Part shown: in pieces, positions 34,065 to 44,549 of the stretch
Numbering within the stretch: position 1 is the stretch's first letter
Layout of the letters: each line of letters opens with the position of its first letter
From: Polyangiaceae bacterium
GTDB taxonomy: Bacteria; Myxococcota_A; Polyangia; Polyangiales; Polyangiaceae
Direction of reading: 5' to 3'
Length of the DNA stretch: 48,451 nucleotides
NCBI GenBank assembly: GCA_016933275.1
Contig: JAFGBI010000146.1
Coordinates: forward strand, 1-48,451
Position numbers and translations under genes: made by a program
Notes under the pieces: model-generated
What the model was told of the DNA's origin: nothing
Database searches by the model: none
What the model saw: the letters and a program-made list of their open reading frames with translations, nothing else

Positions 34065-36701
34065 ATGGACAACGACCTTCCTCCCGTCCCCATCTCCGAA
34101 CAGCCCGTGAGCATCCAGGACGAGATGCGGATCTCGTACCTGGATTACGCCATGAGCGTCATCATCGGGCGCGCCATCCCGGACGTGCGCGATGGCCTCA
34201 AGCCGGTGCACCGGCGCATCCTCTTCGCCATGCACGAGCTCGGGCTCGCGCCGGGCGGGGCCTACCGCAAGTGCGCCACCGTGGTGGGCGACGTCCTCGG
34301 GAAGTACCACCCCCACGGGGACGCCAGCGTTTACGACGCGCTCGTACGCATGGCGCAGGATTTCTCGATGCGCCACATGCTCGTGGATGGGCAGGGCAAC
34401 TTCGGTTCTGTCGACGGTGATCCCGCGGCGGCCTACCGCTACACGGAGTGCCGCCTGGCGCGCATCGCGGTCGAACTCCTCGCCGACATCGAGAAGGAAA
34501 CCGTCGATACCTCGCCGAATTTCGACGAGCGGCTCCAGGAGCCGAACGTGCTGCCAACTCGGTTCCCGAACCTGCTGGTCAACGGCGCGGGGGGGATCGC
34601 GGTCGGGATGGCGACCAACATTCCGCCGCACAACCTGACGGAGGTGATCGACGCCACGGTGCTGCTCATCCGCAACCCTGAGGCGACCATCGAGGATCTG
34701 ATGCGGTGTGTGCCCGGCCCAGATTTCCCGACCGCGGGGATCATCTATGGCCGAGCGGGGATCCATCAGGCGTACAAGACGGGCCGCGGAACCATCATCA
34801 TGCGCGCCCGCACCGAGGTGGAGAAGATCCCCGGCACCGACCGTGAGCAGCTCGTGGTCGGCGCGATCCCCTACCAGGTGAACAAGGCGCGCCTGCACGC
34901 CAAGATCGCGGAGCTGGTCCGGGACAAGCGGATCGAGGGGATCCGAGAGGTACGCGACGAGAGTGATCGCGACGGGATGCGGCTGGTCATAGAGCTGAAG
35001 AAGGACGTCTTCCCCCAGGTCGTGCTGAACCAGCTCTACACGCAGACGGACATGCAGTCGTCCTTCGGCGTCATCAACCTATCCATCGTCAACGGCCGTC
35101 CTGCCGTCCTCGACCTGAAGGACACCCTCGCCCACTTCGTCGAGCATCGGCGGGAGGTCGTCAGCCGCCGAACCCGCTTCGAGCTGGCGGAGGCCGAGCG
35201 TCGACGGGAGATCGTCGAGGGTCTCGGGATGGCCATCACCGAGATCGACGTCGTGATCCGGACCATCCGGGAGTCCCCCGACACGGACGTCGCGAGGGAA
35301 CGCCTGATGCGGCTACCGCTCCGAGGGCTCGAGGCCTTCGTGCGCCGCGCGGGCCGGCCCGAATCCGAGATCGCCACCGCCATCGCGCACGGCGAGTACT
35401 TCCTCAGCGAACGCCAGGCCAAGGCGATCCTGGACATGCGCCTGGCTCGCCTCACTGGCCTGGAACAGGAGAAGCTCGCCGCTGAGTACGGCGAGCTCTG
35501 CGAACGGATCGCCGAGCTTCGCGCGATCCTCGCCGACGAGCGCATCCTGATGGACCTCATCGTCCGCGAGCTGGAGGAGGTGAAGGCCCGGCACGGCGAG
35601 CCCCGACGCACGGAGATCGCGGAGAACGAGGGCGAGATCCAGGTCGAGGACCTGATCCAGGAAGAGGAAATGGTGGTGACGGTGTCCCACCAGGGCTACA
35701 TCAAACGCACCAGCCTCACCGACTACAAGGCCCAGAAGCGCGGCGGCAAGGGGAACCGCGGGATGGAGGCGAGGGACGACGATTTCGTCAATCAGCTCTT
35801 CATCGAGTCGACGCACTCCTACGTCTTCTTCTTCAGCGACCGAGGCAAGGTCTACGTGAAGAAGGTCTTCGAGATCCCGCAGGCCGCTCGGACGGGCAAG
35901 GGCCGCGCCATCGTGAACTTCATCGGCATGGAGACGGGCGAACGGATCGCTGCGATCGCGCCCGTGCCTGGCTTTCGGGAAGGACTGTTCGTCACCACCC
36001 TCACCCGCGGTGGGCAGATCAAGAAGACGAGCGTCCTCGACTACCAAAACTTCCGCGCCTCCGGGATCATCGGGGTCAAGATCGCCGATGACGACCAGCT
36101 CCTCACCGCCTGTGTGACGGATGGCACCGCGCATTTCTTGATCGCTACCAAGAACGGCAAATCCATCCGTTTCGACGAGCAGCAGGTGCGGTCCATGGGG
36201 CGGGGCACCTCGGGCGTCAAGGCCATCGAGCTCGACGACGACGACCAGGTCGTCGGGATGGCACACACCGAGCCGGAGCGAACGCAGGTGCTCACGGTGT
36301 GCGAGCGGGGCTACGGGAAGCGGACGAGCCTGGATGAGTTTCGCGAACAGCACCGCGGCGGCAAGGGCGTGATCTTGATCGACGCGAGCGAGCGCAACGG
36401 CCCGGTCATCGGGATCGCGCTCGTCAGACCGTCGGACGAGGTCGTACTGGTCACCGATCGCGGACAGACCATCCGCACCTCGGTCGCCCAGATCCGCGAG
36501 ACGGGACGGGTAGCGCAGGGAGTGAAGGTGATGAGGATCGACGAGGGGGAGCGGGTCGTGGCGATGGAGGCCGTCGGCGAGACCGGCGACCGCGAGGACG
36601 GGGACCTGCCGAACGGCGACGACCCGACCCGTCCGTCCGTGCCTCCGAGCGGCGCCCCGCCTCCCGCTATCGGCGCGGACGGCTCGGAGGACGAGACCTG
36701 A
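34065..36701 (+). CDS. gyrA: DNA gyrase subunit A
   Basis: 878 residues. The core has [41 protein letters not shown], and the catalytic Tyr in [11 protein letters not shown]. The C-terminal pinwheel has a GyrA box, QKRGGKG (near residue 560), needed for DNA wrapping, plus a second related HRGGKG; this separates it from ParC. The residue equal to E. coli Ser83 is Ala, as in mycobacteria, which predicts lower natural quinolone sensitivity. The acidic, Pro-rich tail is typical. nth starts 3 bp after the stop. Confidence 0.97.
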   Translation: MDNDLPPVPISEQPVSIQDEMRISYLDYAMSVIIGRAIPDVRDGLKPVHRRILFAMHELGLAPGGAYRKCATVVGDVLGKYHPHGDASVYDALVRMAQDFSMRHMLVDGQGNFGSVDGDPAAAYRYTECRLARIAVELLADIEKETVDTSPNFDERLQEPNVLPTRFPNLLVNGAGGIAVGMATNIPPHNLTEVIDATVLLIRNPEATIEDLMRCVPGPDFPTAGIIYGRAGIHQAYKTGRGTIIMRARTEVEKIPGTDREQLVVGAIPYQVNKARLHAKIAELVRDKRIEGIREVRDESDRDGMRLVIELKKDVFPQVVLNQLYTQTDMQSSFGVINLSIVNGRPAVLDLKDTLAHFVEHRREVVSRRTRFELAEAERRREIVEGLGMAITEIDVVIRTIRESPDTDVARERLMRLPLRGLEAFVRRAGRPESEIATAIAHGEYFLSERQAKAILDMRLARLTGLEQEKLAAEYGELCERIAELRAILADERILMDLIVRELEEVKARHGEPRRTEIAENEGEIQVEDLIQEEEMVVTVSHQGYIKRTSLTDYKAQKRGGKGNRGMEARDDDFVNQLFIESTHSYVFFFSDRGKVYVKKVFEIPQAARTGKGRAIVNFIGMETGERIAAIAPVPGFREGLFVTTLTRGGQIKKTSVLDYQNFRASGIIGVKIADDDQLLTACVTDGTAHFLIATKNGKSIRFDEQQVRSMGRGTSGVKAIELDDDDQVVGMAHTEPERTQVLTVCERGYGKRTSLDEFREQHRGGKGVILIDASERNGPVIGIALVRPSDEVVLVTDRGQTIRTSVAQIRETGRVAQGVKVMRIDEGERVVAMEAVGETGDREDGDLPNGDDPTRPSVPPSGAPPPAIGADGSEDET

Positions 36702-36703
36702 GC

Positions 36704-37387
36704 GTGGCCCGGAGCCGCGCCGCGAGCGGAGCCACGACCACGTTCGCACGCCTCCGCGCCCAGCACCCGGACGCGCACTGCGAGCTCGACCATCACGATC
36801 CCTTCACCCTCCTCGTGAGCGTGGTGTTGTCCGCCCAGACGACCGACGTCGCGGTCAACCAGACCACGCCGCAGCTCTTTGCGAGGTGGCCGACGGCGGC
36901 GGCCCTGGCGACCGCGGATGTCGCGGAGGTGGAGATGGCGCTCAATCGCATCGGGATGTTCCGCCAGAAGGCGCGAAACATCGTCGCCCTCTCGCGGGAT
37001 CTGGTGGACCGGCACCATGGGCAGGTGCCGCGGACCCTGGAGGAGCTCGTCGCGCTGCCCGGCGTGGGGCGAAAGACCGCGAACGTGGTGTTGGGGGTCG
37101 CCTTCGACGATCCCGCCGGGGTCGTCGTCGATACGCACGTCCTACGCCTCGCCCAACGGCTCGGGTGGACCAACCGCGACGAGCCCGAGGGGGTCGAGCG
37201 TGATCTGATGGCTCTGTTTCCCCGTGACCAGTGGGACCTCCTCGGCCACACCATCATCTTCCACGGGCGACGCGTCTGTACCGCTCGCAAGCCGGCCTGC
37301 GCGGCCTGTACCGTCAACGACGTGTGTCCCTCGGCGTATCGGGCCGACGACGTCGGACGCAAGCCGCCGCGCGCACGCCGGAAGTGA
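36704..37387 (+). CDS. nth: Endonuclease III
   Basis: 227 residues. DNA glycosylase/AP lyase for oxidised pyrimidines. The helix-hairpin-helix reads LPGVGRKTANVVLG with the catalytic Lys; the catalytic Asp is in VVVDTHVLR. The iron-sulphur cluster has the C-x6-C-x2-C-x5-C spacing (CTARKPACAACTVNDVC). GTG start at 36704 lies 3 bp after gyrA, so they are probably cotranscribed. The stop is 6 bp before degenerate repeat copy I. Confidence 0.96.
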   Translation: MARSRAASGATTTFARLRAQHPDAHCELDHHDPFTLLVSVVLSAQTTDVAVNQTTPQLFARWPTAAALATADVAEVEMALNRIGMFRQKARNIVALSRDLVDRHHGQVPRTLEELVALPGVGRKTANVVLGVAFDDPAGVVVDTHVLRLAQRLGWTNRDEPEGVERDLMALFPRDQWDLLGHTIIFHGRRVCTARKPACAACTVNDVCPSAYRADDVGRKPPRARRK

Positions 37388-37393
37388 GCTGCC

Positions 37394-37623
37394 GGAGCAG
37401 TCGGTGCGATTGCTGCGATGAACCAACGACCGAGAACGGCGATCAGGATCGTTGCTCCATCGGATCAGAACCCGAGACCGGCAATCAGGCTGACTGTCAC
37501 GAGGAATCAGAGACCCAGAGCACCGAACCGTTGGCAGACCTCGCCAGAGGCGCCGTTGGAAACGTCCTCTCGCTTCGGGCGACACTGGCCTGGCAACCCT
37601 GACCTGGCAACCATTGGTGCCAG
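37394..37623 (+). repeat. Diverged copy I of the dispersed element with three module-1-like units
   Basis: Three module-1-like stretches of about 40 bp follow each other: one with GTGCGATTGCTGCGATGAACC, one with GGCGATCAGGATCGTTGCT, one with GGCAATCAGGCTGACTG. The joint CCAG (37515-37518) leads into a module 2 with AGAGCACCGAACC, GGCAGACCTCGCCAGAGGC, a worn hairpin and an end at CCAG 37620-37623. Like copy B, it fills the gap between two convergent genes (nth and the small outer membrane protein). Confidence 0.7.
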
Positions 37624-37702
37624 GGTCGAAGGGCCAGAGGGTTGCAGGGCATTGGTACGGTTCGAGCGGGCTCGCGGTCGCGCCGGCACCGGTCGGCGGG
37701 AG

Positions 37703-38374
37703 TCACCGCCCCTTGCGGTTCTTCTTCCCGTATCCCTCCCCCTCGGGGAGCTTGAGCTCGTTCTGGGGCAGGCCACGCCAGCGCAGGATCTCGGCGCCGA
37801 ACACGAAGATGAAGGATCGCACCGGATCGCCCGGCAGATAGCTGAAGGTCGCCACCGGTTGGACGGACCACCCGCCACTTTGGAGCCGCCGCCGGTAGAA
37901 GAACCAGTCGTAGCTGAGGCCGAACGAATAGATGCCACCGTAGGAGCCGCGGCGAGGATCGTTGGGGTAGTCGGTGTCGACGAGGCTCAGGATCTCCATC
38001 CCAACGCCACCGTGGAGCGCGAGATTCCTGGCAAACTCCCACTGGCCCTCGAGCTTGAGCGAGCCGAAGGTGGCAACCTTCGGCTCCTTGGTCGCCCCTC
38101 CGAACTCGAGGCTGAGGCCCAGCCCGAGTTGGTTCGTCAGCATCTCCCCGGTTCGCAGCTTGAGCAGGTTGCCCGGCCAGATCCCAAGGCTCTCGTTGGT
38201 GTCGAAGATGTCCACCAGCGCGAGCTGGAACCCGCCGCCGAGGTAATAGCCCTGACGGGGTCGGGGAAGCTCCAGCGTCTGGGCGCCCGCGGTAGGAGAT
38301 GCCAGGACCGCCGCCACGAGGGCAGCACCGGCCGCGAGCCACGGGGTGGTGCGTTGTCGGGTCTGCTTCGCCAT
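37703..38374 (-). CDS. Small outer-membrane beta-barrel-type protein
   Basis: 223 residues. A signal peptide (LAAGAALVAAVLASPTAGAQ) is followed by alternating amphipathic strands (YYLGGGFQLALVDI, LGLGLSLEFGG, GGIYSFGLSYDWFFY, SFIFVFGAEIL) typical of an 8- to 10-strand barrel. A charged tail GKKNRKGR closes it. It is the last gene of the exbB-to-here operon; its ATG lies two bases after the receptor's stop. Exact role unknown, probably linked to the same substrate. Confidence 0.7.
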   Translation of the reverse strand: MAKQTRQRTTPWLAAGAALVAAVLASPTAGAQTLELPRPRQGYYLGGGFQLALVDIFDTNESLGIWPGNLLKLRTGEMLTNQLGLGLSLEFGGATKEPKVATFGSLKLEGQWEFARNLALHGGVGMEILSLVDTDYPNDPRRGSYGGIYSFGLSYDWFFYRRRLQSGGWSVQPVATFSYLPGDPVRSFIFVFGAEILRWRGLPQNELKLPEGEGYGKKNRKGR

Positions 38375-38376
38375 GA

Positions 38377-41094
38377 TCAGAGCTCCCCTCGCACGCCGAC
38401 AATGGGGAAGAGCGGAACGCCAGGTGCCCGCCGCGACTCTCGGTAGTTGTAGTTGTAGTTGACGTCCTCCGTATTGGTGCGGTTGTAGACGTTCTGGATG
38501 TCGATGTACGCGCCGAGGATCCAACTCCGGTAGATCCAGCGCTTGTCGACGCGGAGATCGAGCTGGTGGAAGGTCCGCAGCCGGTCCGAAGAGCGCTCAC
38601 CGTACGTCGCACGGTACTCGTCGCGGCTGGCGTCGAAGACCGCACCGACCACGGGGGTCATCGGCTTGCCAGTGGACATGCGGAACCGGGAACTGATCAG
38701 CCAGTTCCGTGGCAGAGCGTAGCCGGCCACGACGTTGAGAACGTGGGTCTGATCCCAGTCGAAGAGCTCCTCCTCGGTTTGCCCCGGATCGAGGCGCTTC
38801 GATTGCGAGAGCGTATAGGCGACCCAGCCCGAGAGCCCCTTCCAGAGCTCCTGCCGAACGACGAGCTCCAGACCACGGACGCGGCCGCTGCCACCGTTGT
38901 CGTAGTTGAGGGGCACCACCTCGCCGTCCCGCTCGACCATGCGATCGGTGGGGGTCGCGAGGCTGGTGAGGCGCTTGTAGAAGAACGTGCCGTCCACACT
39001 GAGCTGGTCCGTGAGCTTGTGCTCGAGGCCCGCGGAGTAGTGGATGGCGCGCTCTGGGTCGAGGTCCGGATTGCCGAAGGAATCGTTCGTTTCGAGGTAC
39101 CTCGGCTCGAGCTCGAAGAGGCCGAGCCCGCCCTTCAAACTCCAGCGGTCGATGAACTCCCATCGCCCCGTGAGGCGCGGCTGCACACTCCCCTTCCTGG
39201 TGAGCCCGTAGCGTTCAACGCGGATCCCCGGCACGAGGAGGAACCCGGCTCCCGGAGTGAACTCGGCCTCGGCAAAGACACCCCCGTACCAGGCGTCATC
39301 GTCGAACTCGTCCGTAACGACGTCCGTGATCTCGGTGCGCTCACTGCGGCCGGTCATCGCTTCGTCCGTCGACATCCGCGGCATGTCGAGCTTGACCCTC
39401 GCATAGGTCTCCGACGCATCGAACCCGACGTTGACGGCAAAATGGTCATCGAAGGCATAGTGGGCCTTCTCGCGCACCTCGGCGGTGAGAAACTCGAGGT
39501 CGACCTGGAACTGCATCATGTCCATGGACTGCAGGTCCCTCCCCAGCGAGAGCGTCAGGCGGTTGTTGAAGCGCTCGTTCGGGACATATTCGTCCAACGC
39601 GACGAGTCGGTAGAAGGTCGTCGACATGCCGACATCGCCCTCCGTGGCAGATGGGTCGATCTCGGCGGGGTTCTCGAACAAGAACTCCATTCGATCATCG
39701 GACCCGAAGAACATGGCCTGGAGGTTGTGCGCGCGCGTGGGGCGGTAGTTGCCAAGGACCTGGTAGTCGTAGTAGCGGGGAGCGGTGATCATCTGGAGGC
39801 CGATGTCGTCCGGGAGGATTGCATTGAGGAGGACATCGATGTAGCTGCGGCGCCCGGCCACGGCCACGGCCGCCTTCTTGCCGATCGGGGCCTCGAGGTA
39901 GACGCTGGTGTCGATGATGCTGATGTCGGCGTAGCCGCCAATCTTCTTCGGCTCCAGCTTCTTCAGCCGAACGTCCACGACGCCGCCGGTCGCGTTGCCG
40001 TATTCGGGCGAGAAGTTTCCGGGGTAAAACTCGATCGTGTCGAGCACCCCCGCCGGCACCACGGTACGCAAGGCCCCAAAGTGGTAGAGCGATGGAACGT
40101 AGGTGCCTTCGACCAAGGTCATCGAGTCGGCGGGGTCGGAGCCACGGACCACCAGGAGGGCGGAGGACTCGGTGCGGGCCACTCCGGCGAAGTTCTGCAG
40201 CACGGCCAGCGGATCTCCGATCCCCCCTGGCACTCGCTCCGCCTCCTTGGCCGTGATCACGGTGCGGCTCACCTCCTTCTTCGGACGGATCGCGGTCACC
40301 GTGACGTCGAACGGGTTGTAGGTGCCGCGCTCGACGTAGTACTTCGCGTCGACCCGCTCGCCCGCCACGATCGTCTCGCTGGTCCGGTAGGGGTAGTAGC
40401 CGGGGGCATCGACGAGCACCTTCCAGACCCCGGGATCGAGATCGACGAACTGGAAACGCCCCCGCTCGTCCGCGGTGGCCTCGAAACCGACGGGAGCGGG
40501 ACCGTCATCGCGAAACACGGTGAGGATGACCCCAGCCATGGGCAGGCGCGTCCCGCGCTCGAGCAGGACGCCGCGAAGGTTCACCGTACCCGGCGCGGCG
40601 GGACCCCTGTCCTCGGCCGCGGCGGGCTCGGCTGGGCTCGATTCCGCGTCGCGGGCCCCGGGCTTCGCCGCTGGCTCGGACTCGGCCTTCGGCGCGAGGG
40701 TGAACCGATAACGATAGCTCAGCTGCACTGCGACCGGCTTGCCGTCGAGCTCCGCCGGCTCGAACTCGAACTGCTGGGCGGCCACCATCGCCGCCTCATC
40801 GAAGCCCATCCCCGCTGGGGTCGCCGGCTCCACGATTCCCACGGCCTCGACCTTGCCCTCGGCGCTGATGTCGAGCAGCAACACGACCTCGGCTTCGATG
40901 CCTTGCTCCTCGGCCGCTTTGGGGTAGTCGGCCTTGACGAAGCGGATCTGCTTCGGGACTTTGCTGAGCTTGGCGGCCTGGATCTCCTGGCGCTCTCCGG
41001 CGCGCTGCAGCCCGGCGTCGGTCTGCGCCAGCACCCCCGGGGTGAAGTGCAGGCACGCGCCGAGGGTGAGGAGGAAGGAGCGCAAGTGCTTCAT
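38377..41094 (-). CDS. TonB-dependent receptor with N-terminal TonB-C-like domain
   Basis: 905 residues. After the signal peptide, residues about 40-130 (RFVKADYPKAAEEQGIEAEV, FEFEPAELDGKPVAVQLSY) match the fold pattern of the TonB C-terminal domain. A carboxypeptidase-regulatory-like domain (about 165-245, RGRFQFVDLDPGVWKVLV) comes next, then a plug (about 265-375, DPLAVLQNFAGVAR, LLVVRGSDPADSM, EYGNATGGVVDVRLK) and a 22-strand barrel. It imports an unknown substrate with energy from ExbB-ExbD-TonB, encoded just upstream. The ATG at 41094 overlaps the stop of the lipoprotein gene (ATGA), with GGAG close by. The built-in TonB-like domain is the odd part. Confidence 0.92.
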   Translation of the reverse strand: MKHLRSFLLTLGACLHFTPGVLAQTDAGLQRAGERQEIQAAKLSKVPKQIRFVKADYPKAAEEQGIEAEVVLLLDISAEGKVEAVGIVEPATPAGMGFDEAAMVAAQQFEFEPAELDGKPVAVQLSYRYRFTLAPKAESEPAAKPGARDAESSPAEPAAAEDRGPAAPGTVNLRGVLLERGTRLPMAGVILTVFRDDGPAPVGFEATADERGRFQFVDLDPGVWKVLVDAPGYYPYRTSETIVAGERVDAKYYVERGTYNPFDVTVTAIRPKKEVSRTVITAKEAERVPGGIGDPLAVLQNFAGVARTESSALLVVRGSDPADSMTLVEGTYVPSLYHFGALRTVVPAGVLDTIEFYPGNFSPEYGNATGGVVDVRLKKLEPKKIGGYADISIIDTSVYLEAPIGKKAAVAVAGRRSYIDVLLNAILPDDIGLQMITAPRYYDYQVLGNYRPTRAHNLQAMFFGSDDRMEFLFENPAEIDPSATEGDVGMSTTFYRLVALDEYVPNERFNNRLTLSLGRDLQSMDMMQFQVDLEFLTAEVREKAHYAFDDHFAVNVGFDASETYARVKLDMPRMSTDEAMTGRSERTEITDVVTDEFDDDAWYGGVFAEAEFTPGAGFLLVPGIRVERYGLTRKGSVQPRLTGRWEFIDRWSLKGGLGLFELEPRYLETNDSFGNPDLDPERAIHYSAGLEHKLTDQLSVDGTFFYKRLTSLATPTDRMVERDGEVVPLNYDNGGSGRVRGLELVVRQELWKGLSGWVAYTLSQSKRLDPGQTEEELFDWDQTHVLNVVAGYALPRNWLISSRFRMSTGKPMTPVVGAVFDASRDEYRATYGERSSDRLRTFHQLDLRVDKRWIYRSWILGAYIDIQNVYNRTNTEDVNYNYNYRESRRAPGVPLFPIVGVRGEL

Positions 41095-42046
41095 TTCTCC
41101 TCCTCGGCAACGTTGAAGGTGTGGCGCCACCAGTTCGTACCCCCGCGGTCGTCCCAGAGCACCATGACGAGCTCCGCCGTGTCGTCTGGGTAGTCCTCCT
41201 CCCGCTCGGGATACCACCGGTTCTCGTTCAGAACCTCCATCGACGCGACGTCCTCGATGTACCCGGTGCGCGCAAAGAACGTGTCGCCAGTCTCGACGAA
41301 CCAGCTGATGTAGAGCCGTTCGCGCACAGTGAGGACCTCACCCTCGAGGGCGGTGGTCTCGTAGGACTCCGCCTGATCCTCCGTGACCAGGGCCCGGACC
41401 CAGTTCTCCTCGTCCCGCTTCACCGGAATGTCGAAGTCCTCGGAGACCTCCGTCCACTCCCCGTCGACCTTCATCTCGAGTCCGGGGAGCTCGGGGTTGG
41501 TGTTGGGGAATTCCGCCGGCGCGTACCCAAGGTACAGGGTGCGTACCGCAACGAGTTCGTCCTCGTCCGTGCGCACACGAACCTTGATTTGCACGGGGAA
41601 GCCGTGGGGGCAGGCGACCTCTGGGGGGAGCGAGTTCATCCCCGAGCAGAGCATCGCGAGCAGAAGAGGATGGATCGAGTTCTCGAAGTCCAACGTGGCC
41701 CCCGTGCCCAAATCGAGAGGCGGCAGGGTCACGTCGATGCCGGCCTCGCGAAGCTCGTCGAGGTCTCCGAAATCCTCCTCGGTGACCTCGCAGGGATAGC
41801 CTTCATCCGGATCGCCAGGGAATGGACACCAGCTCCACTCGAGCTCGGGCTCGCTCTGCCCGTCGGGGACGTAGAGCAGCGGCGTGAGGGTGGTCGTCTC
41901 GCCTGGACCCGGTACCACGGGTTCGCTCTGAATCGCGAGCAGACGGAGCGAGGTCAGTCGCGAGTAGGGATCCATGGGGTTGCCGGCGCAACCCGAGACG
42001 AGGGCGAGCGTGGACGCCAGAGTGACGCCACGAAGCAAGAGTCGCG

Positions 42047-42050
<4 letters not shown>
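41091..42050 (-). CDS. Lipoprotein of the TonB operon
   Basis: 319 residues with a clear lipobox (LALVSGC) after MTRLLLRGVTLAST. No family is recognised. The mature part starts with a region like those of secreted surface proteins (LRLLAIQSEPVVPGPGETTTLTPLLYVP) and is acidic; two Ig-like folds are possible. It overlaps tonB by ATGA upstream and the receptor gene by ATGA downstream, so it is translationally tied to both. A substrate-capturing surface lipoprotein or receptor partner is the simplest inference. Confidence 0.75.
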
Positions 42051-43026
<976 letters not shown>

Positions 43027-43030
<4 letters not shown>

Positions 43031-43473
43031 GGCGCGCCACCCAACGCCGGGTCCTTGGCCTTACGCTCGATGTCCAGCGCGAAGGTCGTGACGCCGTTTT
43101 GCTTCACCAGATCGACGATCTCGACCACCTTTCCGTAGAAAACCCCCTCATCAGCGGCGATCACCGCCTGGGTCTTCGGGTCCTTCTCCACCTCCTGGCG
43201 CACGACGCGGGCGGCGGCGGCTCGATCCGGAACCTTGTCACCGTTGATGAAGAGCTCATCCTGCTTGGTGTAGACGAGGTTGAGCGTGCTCTGAACCTTG
43301 GCGCCGGCGCTGGCAGCCTTGGGAAGCTCCACCTTCAGGCTGGCTTTCACGATCGCGGCCGAGGTGAGCATGAAGATCACCAGCAGTACGAGCACGATGT
43401 CCACGAACGGGATGATGTTGATGCTGGCGAGGAGGCCCTCGTCGTTTCGACCGGGGTCGTCGAGCTTCGCCAT
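43027..43473 (-). CDS. exbD: ExbD/TolR-family proton channel protein
   Basis: 148 residues. One transmembrane helix with the key Asp (INIIPFVDIVLVLLVIFMLTS) precedes a periplasmic domain (about 50-140, including DELFINGDKVP and VVEIVDLVKQNGV). With ExbB it turns the proton gradient into TonB motion. Its stop overlaps the tonB ATG; exbB ends 6 bp upstream. TolR is the alternative reading, but tonB and a receptor in the same operon favour ExbD. Confidence 0.93.
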
Positions 43474-43479
43474 CCTCGC

Positions 43480-44139
43480 CTAACCCTCCCGAGCGCCGAG
43501 ATCGTCGGCCTTGAGCTCGGCGAGGAGCACCCTCGCGAGCGACTGGCAGTCGGTCACGGAGCGCTGGACCCGCGCCTTGAAGAGGTTGAAGAAGATCACC
43601 GCCGGGATGGCGACCACCAACCCGACCGCGGTAGCGATCAAGGCTTCGGCGATCCCGGCCATCACCGCCGAACTCGCCTCCGTCATGTTGGCCGCCAGAT
43701 CGCGAAAGCTTCGCACGATGCCGAGGACTGTCCCGAAGAGCCCGATGTAGGGCGCGTTGCTCGCGAGCGTGGCTAGGAACCCGAGGCGCCGCTCGTAGAT
43801 CGCCCGCTCGCGACCGAGACTGCCCGCGATGAGGTCCTCCACGGACTCCGGGCCCTTCTCGTAGGCGCGAAGCCCGGCAAGGACCACGCGCGTCTCGAGC
43901 ACATCGTGCTTGGAAAGCGTCTTCGCCGCCTTCTCGAAGTCGCCCGCGTCGAGCGCTTTGGCGAAGGCGTGCTGCAGCGTTTCGACGTCGATATTGCGCT
44001 TAAGATAGAAGAGCCAACGTTCGACCACGACCGCGATGGAAATCAGCGAGAGCCCAAGCAACAGGTAAAGGACCCATTCCGAATGGAAGATGGGCAGACC
44101 GAGCAGGGTCTGTACGATCGTGCTATACTCGTTCGACAT
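43480..44139 (-). CDS. exbB: ExbB/TolQ/MotA-family proton channel protein
   Basis: 219 residues with three transmembrane helices: about 20-45 (WVLYLLLGLSLISIAVVVERW), about 128-155 (LATLASNAPYIGLFGTVLGIV) and about 165-195 (GIAEALIATAVGLVVAIPAVIFF). The conserved APYIGLFGTVLGI and AEALIATAVGL motifs are intact. First gene of a six-gene operon ending at 37703. An AGGACC lies 6 nt before the ATG. Confidence 0.94.
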   Translation of the reverse strand: MSNEYSTIVQTLLGLPIFHSEWVLYLLLGLSLISIAVVVERWLFYLKRNIDVETLQHAFAKALDAGDFEKAAKTLSKHDVLETRVVLAGLRAYEKGPESVEDLIAGSLGRERAIYERRLGFLATLASNAPYIGLFGTVLGIVRSFRDLAANMTEASSAVMAGIAEALIATAVGLVVAIPAVIFFNLFKARVQRSVTDCQSLARVLLAELKADDLGAREG

Positions 44140-44549
44140 TTTGGTCCTATCGCCGTGTGCACGCGGTGTCTATCGCGCAAGGGAGGGCGGCGCTCATGGC
44201 GCGCGAATCCTGGCACGTCTCCGCGGCGCCTGCGCCCGCGTCTGCAATGCTCGGGCCAGTTCGGGCTGGCGCAGGTGCCAGAAGGGTAACCCCACGAAAC
44301 CACGATTCTTGGGGCGCTCTCCGACCCGGGTTGGCGGCGCGGGACCGGCAATCGGCCGAGGAGGGTCGTGGCGTTCACGAAACGGCAACGACCGTTCACT
44401 TCCCGTGCCCTTCGGTCCCGAATCCGGTCGAAATCTGCCATGTCGCGGCCCCATGGACGGTCGCGGCCGCCCGCCTCGGCACAGGATCGAGGGATCATTC
44501 CCCAAGGGAACCGAGGCTCCCCCCCTGGGTGGCACCAGGTCGTCCCTCG
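44140..44549. other. Region upstream of exbB; no gene seen
   Basis: It should hold the promoter of the TonB operon. I see no clear Fur box or sigma-70 boxes. A long plus-strand frame covers it but has no recognisable motifs. The 3' end of the TSP3 outer membrane protein frame reaches in from the right (stop at 44495). Confidence 0.4.

Noticed and set aside
38566..41193. A plus-strand open frame of about 875 codons opposite the TonB-dependent receptor.
   Set aside because: Shadow of the receptor's codon pattern; composition is low-complexity and no motif is present.
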